This document shows, piece by piece, positions 17,797 through 24,086 of a stretch of 38,570 nt of DNA. Within the stretch, counting starts at the first letter, position 1. Each line of letters starts with the position of its first letter. Source of the stretch: Nitrospinota bacterium (GTDB lineage: Bacteria > Nitrospinota > Nitrospinia > Nitrospinales > Nitrospinaceae); assembly GCA_029879645.1 (NCBI GenBank), contig JAOUPX010000016.1, forward strand, positions 1 to 38,570, in the 5' to 3' direction. Position numbers and translations under genes: made by a program. The notes below the pieces were generated by a model, which worked only from the letters and a program-made list of their open reading frames with translations, made no database searches and had not been told where the DNA came from.

Positions 17797-18678
17797 ATGT
17801 CACTAGAAACTGTCAGACCTTCTCCGGGTTATGAAGACATACTTCCCATTGAGTACCGGGATCTGATCAAGCACGGTCAGTACGGTCGCGAAGTAAAAGT
17901 CAGTGAAATGGGTAAATTCAAGGAGCTTGTTGAAGAGCATCCCATGTGCGCCGGTTGTGCCATGACTCTGTTCATCCGCCTGACCATGATGGCTCTCCCT
18001 AACCCGGAGCATACCATCAATGTCGGGACTGCCGGCTGTGGCCGTCTTGCTATCAGCCAGGCCAATATCCCATTTATCTATGGAAACTACGGGGATACTA
18101 ACTCCGTGGCCTCCGGATTGAAACGCGGCCTGGAACTGCGCTTTCCAAATCAGGTGAAAGACGTGGTGGTCATGGCTGGTGACGGAGGATTGATCGACAT
18201 CGGCTTTCAGGGACTGATGCATTCATGGTTCCGCAAAGAAAGATTCACCACCATCATGCTGGACAACGAAGTCTACGGAAATACCGGCGGTCAGGAAAGC
18301 GGTATGACCATGCAGGGGAGAGTTTTGAAAATGGCCCCTCGTGGCAAACTGGTAGAAAAAATTGACGCAATGGGTCTTGCTAAAACAGCAGGATGCGCCT
18401 ATATCGCCCGTATCGCACCGACCAACCCTGCCCGTGTCTTGCGCACTGTCCGAAGGGCTATCCTGATAGCGCGGGAAATCGGCCCCACGTACATTCAGGC
18501 GTATACGTCATGTAATATTGAGTATGCCATTCCTACTCCTGAAGTAATGCAGGATGCCTTCGATGTAGAAAAAGAGCGGTATGGCTTTGAGGAAATCATG
18601 ACGGAAGATGCCAAAGCCTATATCACGGAAATTGAAAAGAAACAGAAAGAGCTAGCCAAATCGAAAGCCAAAAAATAA
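17797..18678 (+). CDS. 2-oxoacid:ferredoxin oxidoreductase, beta subunit (TPP-binding)
   Basis: 293 residues. Cys51-x2-Cys54 ('CAGC'), Cys81 ('AGCGR') and Cys240 ('TSCNIEYAIP') are the expected ligands of the proximal [4Fe-4S] cluster. The thiamine diphosphate motif is 'MAGDGGLIDIGFQG' (GDG at 128-130) with 'DNEVYGNTGGQ' (156-166). The beta subunit holds TPP and the cluster that takes electrons from the hydroxyalkyl intermediate to ferredoxin. It is separated from alpha by an unusually long 162 bp but followed closely (18 bp) by gamma with GAGGAGG as ribosome binding site. Family certain, substrate preference open. Confidence 0.93.
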   Translation: MSLETVRPSPGYEDILPIEYRDLIKHGQYGREVKVSEMGKFKELVEEHPMCAGCAMTLFIRLTMMALPNPEHTINVGTAGCGRLAISQANIPFIYGNYGDTNSVASGLKRGLELRFPNQVKDVVVMAGDGGLIDIGFQGLMHSWFRKERFTTIMLDNEVYGNTGGQESGMTMQGRVLKMAPRGKLVEKIDAMGLAKTAGCAYIARIAPTNPARVLRTVRRAILIAREIGPTYIQAYTSCNIEYAIPTPEVMQDAFDVEKERYGFEEIMTEDAKAYITEIEKKQKELAKSKAKK

Positions 18679-18696
18679 CGAGGAGGTTTTAAATCC

Positions 18697-19395
18697 ATGT
18701 CAGAAGTTAAACGTTACAATGTGCGGATGGCCGGACTCGGCGGCCAGGGGGTAGTTACCGCGTCCCATATTCTGAGCAACGCGGTGGTGCTTTCCAACGG
18801 ATTCAGTTCCCTGGTGCCCTTCTTTGGTTCGGAAAAGCGCAATGCACCCGTAGAAAGTTATGTGCGTATTTCCAACGAAGAAATCTATGAAATCGGAGAA
18901 ATCGTTTATCCTAACGTTTTAATGATTTTCAGCGAACAGGTCATCACCCTGGGCAAATCCTACACCATGCCATTTTACACGGGGTTGAAGCAGGACGGAA
19001 TCATTCTGATCAACAGCAACAAACCGATTGATTTTGTCCCGGATGAAGCCCGTGAAATGGAGCAAAAGGGAGCCAAGATTTATTACCTCCCGGCAACGGA
19101 AATGGCTAATGACGTCGCCAAAACCGAACTGGCCACCAATATGTGTATGTGTGGAGCCATTTCAGCTATCTTTGGAATGCCCGACCTGGTGGCCCTGGAA
19201 GGCTCTGTCAAAGACCGGTTCATCGGCAAAGGCATTGTTGTTTCCGGCGGAACCGCCGCTCTCGACAGCGTTATTGAAAAGAAGTTCGCTAAAAAACAGA
19301 AACTGCTTGAGGCCAATATGGACGCCATCAAAGCGGCGCACCAATACGCCATCGACCAAAAATGGGGCTTCCATGCGGATGCCGTAGCTGTTTAA
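18697..19395 (+). CDS. 2-oxoacid:ferredoxin oxidoreductase, gamma subunit
   Basis: 232 residues. 'RMAGLGGQGVVTASHILSNAV' (10-30) and 'FFGSEKRNAPVESYVRIS' (about 44-61) are the gamma-subunit signatures; this domain binds CoA in the assembled enzyme. The C-terminal 40 residues are helical and longer than the minimal domain. It starts 18 bp after beta and is followed 21 bp later by the ferredoxin-like subunit, so the three form one translation unit. Confidence 0.92.
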   Translation: MSEVKRYNVRMAGLGGQGVVTASHILSNAVVLSNGFSSLVPFFGSEKRNAPVESYVRISNEEIYEIGEIVYPNVLMIFSEQVITLGKSYTMPFYTGLKQDGIILINSNKPIDFVPDEAREMEQKGAKIYYLPATEMANDVAKTELATNMCMCGAISAIFGMPDLVALEGSVKDRFIGKGIVVSGGTAALDSVIEKKFAKKQKLLEANMDAIKAAHQYAIDQKWGFHADAVAV

Positions 19396-19416
19396 AAGAT
19401 ATTCACTGGAGAAATC

Positions 19417-19680
19417 ATGTACTACGTTGCTGATGTAAATAAAGATATCTGTTCTAAAACCAATTGCCATCTCTGTACTACCTACTGTCCAGAAGCCAAT
19501 TGCATCAATTACAGCGAAGAGGACAAGTCGGCTTATGTCTCGGTGGACCGGTGCAAATCCTGCGAAATCTGTGTTTATATTTGTAATGAGGTTGCTAAAA
19601 ACAACGCGATCGAAATGAAATGGATCAACAACCTGGAAGACCGGTTCGTGATCAAACGCGTTGGCGTTGTCCTGAGATAG
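19417..19680 (+). CDS. ferredoxin-like delta subunit, two [4Fe-4S] clusters
   Basis: 87 residues with nine cysteines. The second motif is regular (Cys46-x2-Cys49-x2-Cys52-x3-Cys56). The first is Cys12-x4-Cys17-x2-Cys20-x3-Cys24-Pro, with two extra residues in the first spacer, and Cys29 is additional. This is a bacterial two-cluster ferredoxin fold used as electron-transfer subunit of the oxoacid oxidoreductase. CTGGAGAAATC gives a good ribosome binding site. A strong terminator follows, so this is the last subunit of the operon; an epsilon subunit, found in five-subunit relatives, is absent here. Confidence 0.87.
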   Translation: MYYVADVNKDICSKTNCHLCTTYCPEANCINYSEEDKSAYVSVDRCKSCEICVYICNEVAKNNAIEMKWINNLEDRFVIKRVGVVLR

Positions 19681-19699
19681 CAACCCTGATCAGAATATC

Positions 19700-19736
19700 A
19701 AAGGTATTTGGGCCCCGCCCAAATACCTTTTTTTTT
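19700..19736 (+). terminator. strong intrinsic terminator after the oxidoreductase operon
   Basis: AAAGGTATTTGGG (19700-19712) and CCCAAATACCTTT (19718-19730) make a perfect 13-bp stem with a 5-base loop, ending in a run of nine Ts. It lies 20 bp after the delta-subunit stop and 44 bp before ndk. Confidence 0.92.
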
Positions 19737-19779
19737 ACCCCGAAAATCTATTCATTTTTACAGGAGAAAAATTTTTATT

Positions 19780-20196
19780 ATGGAAAAAACGCTGGCGATC
19801 ATTAAACCCGATGCGGTTGAACGCAATCTTATAGGCAAAATTCTGGAACGAATCGAATCCAATGGATTCCGCATTGTGGCCATGAAAAGAACCCAATTGA
19901 CCCTTCCAGTCGCAGAAGGATTTTATTATGTTCACAAAGAGCGGCCCTTTTTCAAGGACCTGACCACTTACATGTGCACGGGCCCGGTTGTTCTTCTGGT
20001 TCTGGCCCGCGATAGCGCCATCGCTGAATGGCGAAAATTGATGGGCGCCACCAATCCTAAAGATGCCGAAGCGGGAACCATACGAAAGGATTTTGCCATC
20101 GATATCGAGAAAAACTCGGCTCATGGCTCAGACTCCGCCGAAAACGCAGCGTTTGAAATTGCTTATTTCTTCAGCCAGACAGAGATTCAAGAGTGA
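19780..20196 (+). CDS. ndk: nucleoside-diphosphate kinase
   Basis: 138 residues from the ATG at 19780, the normal NDK length ('[22 protein letters not shown]' start). An in-frame upstream start at 19708 exists but would lie inside the terminator stem and add residues without similarity, so it is rejected. The active-site histidine is in 'NSAHGSDS' (about residue 116), and 'ERPFF' and 'GATNP' are conserved. The enzyme moves the gamma phosphate of NTPs to NDPs through the phosphohistidine. AGGAG is 13 bases upstream, a rather long spacing. First gene of a long plus-strand run. Confidence 0.96.
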   Translation: MEKTLAIIKPDAVERNLIGKILERIESNGFRIVAMKRTQLTLPVAEGFYYVHKERPFFKDLTTYMCTGPVVLLVLARDSAIAEWRKLMGATNPKDAEAGTIRKDFAIDIEKNSAHGSDSAENAAFEIAYFFSQTEIQE

Positions 20197-20222
20197 TTCG
20201 CTAGTCTTCCCACAAAGGGGAT

Positions 20223-20756
20223 ATGATGATACCGAGAGTCCAAAAAAATATTGCGTCGGCGCTGTTTGCGTGGGTCCTGATTCTTGCTTTGCCATTCAGC
20301 GCCGAGGCTGGGTCCAAATATTATTATCAGCTTTATACTCAGCCGGAAAATTTTGGTCTGGTGATTTTTCCCAAGGAGAGTATTTTTCCTGAATTGGAAG
20401 AAACGATTCAATCCCTCAATTTCAAGAAAGTCGAATCGGGGGAAGCGATCATGCGCTCTGGAGTCAAAAAGGAAAATTTCACCTACATGATGCCGCTGGA
20501 AGTGCAAAAGAAGCACAATCTGGAAAAATTCATTATTCTCCAGATTTTATCCGATGGCGTAGGCATCATGGTGGGCATTTACGAGCAGGAATTCGGGCTT
20601 ACCCTGCCTACAAAGGTCTTTGTTATTGAAGAGTTAAAGGATAATATGGTTCAGACTCTGGAAGTTTTCCGCAAACAGTTGCGGGAGGAAAAAGAGGAAA
20701 TCCACTGGAATCCGGATGATATAATAATCAGAAACAAACTGATTGGGCACTACTGA
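20223..20756 (+). CDS. hypothetical exported protein
   Basis: 177 residues beginning with a clear signal peptide: MMIPRVQKN, a hydrophobic core (ALFAWVLILALPFS) and AEAG at about 27-30 as cleavage site. The mature part is mixed alpha/beta with an Asn/Lys-rich surface and no cysteines, so it is probably periplasmic. I recognise no family. Start is taken at 20223, but the adjacent ATG at 20226 is equally possible; AAGGGGAT lies just upstream. It sits between ndk and the FmdB gene in the same direction. Confidence 0.65.
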   Translation: MMIPRVQKNIASALFAWVLILALPFSAEAGSKYYYQLYTQPENFGLVIFPKESIFPELEETIQSLNFKKVESGEAIMRSGVKKENFTYMMPLEVQKKHNLEKFIILQILSDGVGIMVGIYEQEFGLTLPTKVFVIEELKDNMVQTLEVFRKQLREEKEEIHWNPDDIIIRNKLIGHY

Positions 20757-20774
20757 TTTTGGGAGGACCGTCTT

Positions 20775-20966
20775 ATGCCGATTTATGAGTATCAATGCGA
20801 AAAATGCAAACAGCACACGGAAGCTCTGCAAAAAGCGGACGATCCTCCTCTGGAGACCTGTGAACAGTGCGGGGGAAAACTTCAGAAAACGATCCCCAAC
20901 TCTAATTTTCATTTATACGGAGAAGGGTTTTACGTCACTGACAACAAGCGTAAATATCTAAAGTAA
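20775..20966 (+). CDS. FmdB family zinc-ribbon protein
   Basis: 63 residues with the typical start 'MPIYEYQCEKCKQHTE' and two CxxC pairs, Cys8/11 and Cys29/32, forming one zinc ribbon. FmdB-type proteins are small and often treated as putative regulators; the biochemical role is not established. GGGAGG precedes the start. It overlaps no neighbour, and one base separates its stop from the PTPS gene, suggesting one transcript. Confidence 0.85.
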   Translation: MPIYEYQCEKCKQHTEALQKADDPPLETCEQCGGKLQKTIPNSNFHLYGEGFYVTDNKRKYLK

Positions 20967-20967
20967 A

Positions 20968-21393
20968 ATGATTTTCATTACCCGAAGGCTCGAATTCTGC
21001 GCCAGCCACCGGCTGTACAATCCCGAATTTTCCGATCAAAAAAACGAGGAAACCTTCGGCCTGTGCAATAACCCTAATGGACACGGTCACAATTATGTGA
21101 TGGAAGTGACTGTCAAGGGCGACGTGCATCCGGAAACGGGGATGGTTTTGGATTTGAAAGCTCTCAAAAAACTGGTCAATGAGGAAATCATTCTCAAAGT
21201 AGACCATAAAAATCTTAATGTAGACGTTCCGTTTCTCAAGGAGATCATCCCCACCGCGGAAAACCTGGCCATCCAATTCTGGAATGTACTGGAACCCAAG
21301 CTGACCGGGGGTGAACTGTACGAAATCAAACTGTACGAATCCGAACGCAATTTTGTCATCTATAGAGGAAATTCACGTGAAAGAGTTGATTGA
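20968..21393 (+). CDS. 6-pyruvoyl-tetrahydropterin synthase family enzyme
   Basis: 141 residues of the PTPS/QueD family. Zinc ligands are His14 (SHR), His39 and His41 in the segment [13 protein letters not shown]; the catalytic Cys33 lies six residues before the first His, as in animal-type PTPS, not four as in QueD (CxxxHGH). The rest has 'VDHKNLN' and the substrate-anchoring Glu in the C-terminal 'ESERN'. The enzyme would convert dihydroneopterin triphosphate to 6-pyruvoyl-tetrahydropterin (BH4 route) or 6-carboxy-tetrahydropterin (queuosine route). The gene overlaps folE by 17 bp, which supplies its substrate. Family firm; substrate product by motif reading only. Confidence 0.85.
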   Translation: MIFITRRLEFCASHRLYNPEFSDQKNEETFGLCNNPNGHGHNYVMEVTVKGDVHPETGMVLDLKALKKLVNEEIILKVDHKNLNVDVPFLKEIIPTAENLAIQFWNVLEPKLTGGELYEIKLYESERNFVIYRGNSRERVD

Positions 21394-21931
21394 AAAAATG
21401 CTGGTCGAATTAGGTGAGGATCCCTCCCGCGAAGGTCTGCAAAACACACCGGAGCGTGTCGACCAATCCATGAGGTTCCTGACCGGCGGATATTGGGTGG
21501 ACATTGAAGAGTTGGTCAACGATGCCCTGTTTGAAGATCCCAATACCGACGAAATGGTAATCATAAAGGACATTGATCTGTTCAGCCTGTGCGAGCATCA
21601 CCTCCTGCCGTTTTTCGGAAAATGCCATGTCGCGTACATCCCAGACGGTAAAATCATCGGCCTTAGCAAAATTCCGCGAATTGTTGACGCCTTCAGCCGC
21701 CGTCTCCAGGTGCAGGAACGCCTGACCTCACAGGTCGCCGATTGCCTGAACACCATTCTTAAACCCAAAGGCGTTGCCGTAGTGATCGATGCGCTCCATC
21801 TGTGCATGTCCATGCGCGGGGTGGAAAAGCAGAACTCATACACCACTACCAGTTCAATGCTTGGGGCGTTCAAGTCCAATCCCAGCACACGCAGTGAGTT
21901 CCTGAGCCTGCTTGCGGGGCGTCACCGCTAA
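21377..21931 (+). CDS. folE: GTP cyclohydrolase I
   Basis: 184 residues from a GTG at 21377, preceded by AGAGGAA at 7-base spacing; this is the normal FolE1 length, while the longer open frame to 21311 is inside the PTPS gene. Zinc ligands are Cys72 and His75 in '[19 protein letters not shown]' and Cys143 in 'HLCMSMRG'. The '[14 protein letters not shown]' and '[15 protein letters not shown]' blocks are highly conserved. It converts GTP to 7,8-dihydroneopterin triphosphate, the entry step for folate, tetrahydropterin and queuosine. The start overlaps the PTPS stop, so the two are coupled and probably act in sequence. Confidence 0.96.
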   Translation: MKELIEKMLVELGEDPSREGLQNTPERVDQSMRFLTGGYWVDIEELVNDALFEDPNTDEMVIIKDIDLFSLCEHHLLPFFGKCHVAYIPDGKIIGLSKIPRIVDAFSRRLQVQERLTSQVADCLNTILKPKGVAVVIDALHLCMSMRGVEKQNSYTTTSSMLGAFKSNPSTRSEFLSLLAGRHR

Positions 21932-21990
21932 AAACGGCAAAAATGCCATAAATTCATTAAAACAAAGGCTTATCCAACTCTCCACGGCAA

Positions 21991-22019
21991 TTGACAACTT
22001 TCGTGACGGAGCGCATAAT
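21991..22019 (+). promoter_or_regulatory. sigma-70 promoter of phoH
   Basis: TTGACA (21991-21996), 17 bases, CATAAT (22014-22019): a 6/6 and 5/6 match at ideal spacing. Transcription would begin near 22026, just before the GGGAA ribosome site and TTG start of phoH. Confidence 0.65.
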
Positions 22020-22052
22020 GAGCTATTATTCATTCACCGGGAATTTAAACGT

Positions 22053-23048
22053 TTGAACGACACCACTTCCAAGGACTTACTCCTAGAAACCAGCAAGCAT
22101 ATACCCGACATCTTCGGCACCCAGGACCTGAACCTCAAGCAGATCGAGAAGAAGTTCAACGTCCGCATTACCACCCGCGAAAACCATATCAAGATCAACG
22201 GCGAACCGAAGCAGATCGAAGCCGTCGAGCGCCTGCTCCTGCAGTTGGAAGAAATGATGACACAGGGCAACCGCCTGCAGAACGGCGACATCAAATTCGC
22301 CATCCGTCTGATGGCAGAGGACCCCGAAGTGAACCTGCTCTCTCTGTTCAGTGAACGGGTCACGGTCTCTCCGAAAAAAGGATTCATCACCCCGAAAGGA
22401 ACCAACCAACGGGAAATGATTCGGGCGATTCGTGAGCACGATGTGGTACTGGCCATTGGTCCGGCGGGTACCGGGAAAACTTATCTCGCCGTAGCCATGG
22501 CTGTTGAAGGATTTCTCAAACATCAGTACAAACGCATCATTCTCACCCGGCCGGCGGTGGAAGCCGGGGAAAAATTGGGCTACCTGCCGGGAGACATCGC
22601 AGAGAAAATCCATCCCTATCTCATGCCGTTGTACGACGCGCTGTACGACATGGTTGAATTCAACCAGGTCCAGCAGATGATTCAGGAAGGCTACATAGAA
22701 ATCGCTCCTCTGGCCTATATGCGGGGGCGCACCCTCAACGACGCCTTCGTCATCCTCGACGAGGCACAAAACTCGACCGTACCACAGATGAAGATGTTCC
22801 TCACGCGGCTGGGTTTCCGCTCCAAGATGGTGGTCACCGGCGACATCACCCAAGTCGACCTTCCTTCGGGGACTAAATCCGGTCTCATCAATGCCAAGAC
22901 TATTCTGAAGAACATCGAGGGAATCAGCATCATCCGCTTCAATGAAAAAGACGTGGTCCGGCATGAACTGGTCAAAAAGATTGTTCACGCCTACGAGGAA
23001 GAACGCAACGACACCACGAATGAAAATCCCGGTCCTGAATCTGCCTGA
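22053..23048 (+). CDS. PhoH family ATPase
   Basis: 331 residues if translation starts at TTG 22053, which has GGGAA about 8 bases upstream. The open frame extends back to 21912, but no ATG exists and a promoter lies in between, which excludes the longer start. A KH-like N-terminal region (about 20-70) precedes the P-loop domain with Walker A GPAGTGKT (136-143), 'TRPAVEAGEKLGYLPG' and Walker B FVILDEAQN (232-240), all diagnostic for PhoH. PhoH-type ATPases are linked to RNA metabolism and ribosome maturation. The neighbour YbeY is its usual partner in bacterial operons. Family certain, precise role inferred. Confidence 0.93.
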   Translation: MNDTTSKDLLLETSKHIPDIFGTQDLNLKQIEKKFNVRITTRENHIKINGEPKQIEAVERLLLQLEEMMTQGNRLQNGDIKFAIRLMAEDPEVNLLSLFSERVTVSPKKGFITPKGTNQREMIRAIREHDVVLAIGPAGTGKTYLAVAMAVEGFLKHQYKRIILTRPAVEAGEKLGYLPGDIAEKIHPYLMPLYDALYDMVEFNQVQQMIQEGYIEIAPLAYMRGRTLNDAFVILDEAQNSTVPQMKMFLTRLGFRSKMVVTGDITQVDLPSGTKSGLINAKTILKNIEGISIIRFNEKDVVRHELVKKIVHAYEEERNDTTNENPGPESA

Positions 23049-23096
23049 AACTTATTATCTTCAATATTTTGAGGCCAGTTTCCTTTTTCAAAATCC

Positions 23097-23564
23097 ATGG
23101 AAATCCTGCTCAGCAATAATCAAAACCAGCATCCGGTTGACGAAGCCCAATTCCTTTCCCAGATCGGTCAAATTCTTGAAAAACTGGAGGAAACCGAATG
23201 CGAGCTGAGCCTGTTACTGACCGATGACGCAGAAATTCGTCAGCTGAATAAAACCTACCGCCACCTCGATAAGGCCACGGATGTGTTATCCTTCCCTCAG
23301 GATGAGGATGCTGTCAATGAATCAGGGGACACCCTGCTGGGCGACGTGGCGATTTCAGTGGAAACGGCAGCCCAACAGGCAGAAGATCATCATCTCAGCT
23401 TCAATGAGGAGTTGATCCTTCTGGCCATTCACGGCATACTTCACCTGCTGGGCTACGACCACGAACGGTCCCCGCAGGAAGCCCGCATCATGCAGGATAA
23501 AACCCAGGAAGTTTTTGAAAGCCTGTTTCCCGGCCGGCGACCCTCGGGAACCAGCAATTTTTGA
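23097..23564 (+). CDS. ybeY: endoribonuclease YbeY
   Basis: 155 residues, normal YbeY length. The single zinc is bound by His112, His116 and His122 in 'IHGILHLLGYDHE'; 'DVLSFP' and 'LLGDVAIS' are the other conserved blocks. YbeY is a metallo-endoribonuclease for 16S rRNA 3'-end maturation and ribosome quality control. It starts 48 bp after phoH in the same direction, the standard phoH-ybeY order. Its stop lies close to the HIT gene. The C-terminal tail (GRRPSGTSNF) is not conserved. Confidence 0.95.
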   Translation: MEILLSNNQNQHPVDEAQFLSQIGQILEKLEETECELSLLLTDDAEIRQLNKTYRHLDKATDVLSFPQDEDAVNESGDTLLGDVAISVETAAQQAEDHHLSFNEELILLAIHGILHLLGYDHERSPQEARIMQDKTQEVFESLFPGRRPSGTSNF

Positions 23565-23596
23565 CCACGACCACAACACACCGGAGACCCGAATTT

Positions 23597-24085
23597 ATGG
23601 ACAACCTGTGGGCCCCCTGGAGAATGGAATATATCGTGTCGGACAAAACCGCCGAGTGCATCTTCTGCACCGCCCCCCCGGCCAATGACGATCCCGGCAA
23701 AAAAATCCTGTACCGGGGCCACTCCTGTTTTGTAATGATTAACATTTTCCCCTATTCCAACGGACACCTGATGGTTTCCCCGTACCGGCACCTCGACTGC
23801 CTGACCAAGCTGAACGAGGCTGAACTACTGGAAAGCGGCAAGCTGCTTCAGAAGTCGATGGACATCCTGCGTCAGGCCTATACCCCCGACGGCTTCAACG
23901 TCGGCTACAATATCGGCAAAAGCGGCGGCGCGGGATTTGATATGCACCTTCATGCGCACATCGTGCCACGCTGGGCGGGGGATACCAATTTCATGCCGGT
24001 GCTGGCCGAAACCAAGGTCCACCCGGAACACATCGAAGGCACTTACAACCGCCTGCAACCGTTGTTTCAAAACCTGACGCTCTAA
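23597..24085 (+). CDS. HIT family hydrolase (AP4A phosphorylase-like)
   Basis: 162 residues from ATG 23597, giving the characteristic start 'MDNLWAPWRMEYI'; the longer TTG start at 23561 adds a poorly conserved Thr-rich tail and is rejected. The histidine triad is His117, His119, His121 in 'GAGFDMHLHAHIVPRW', and Cys21/Cys24 (CIFC) probably bind zinc. The clade acts on dinucleoside polyphosphates such as Ap4A or on nucleotide adducts. It stands between ybeY and mutS, with one base separating it from mutS. Confidence 0.9.
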   Translation: MDNLWAPWRMEYIVSDKTAECIFCTAPPANDDPGKKILYRGHSCFVMINIFPYSNGHLMVSPYRHLDCLTKLNEAELLESGKLLQKSMDILRQAYTPDGFNVGYNIGKSGGAGFDMHLHAHIVPRWAGDTNFMPVLAETKVHPEHIEGTYNRLQPLFQNLTL

Positions 24086-24086
24086 C

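Noticed and set aside
19708-19779. 24-residue N-terminal extension of NDK
   Set aside because: It would start within the terminator stem and precedes the conserved NDK start; no ribosome site.
22083-22988. 301-aa open frame antisense to phoH
   Set aside because: Shadow frame; PhoH motifs on the plus strand explain this region.
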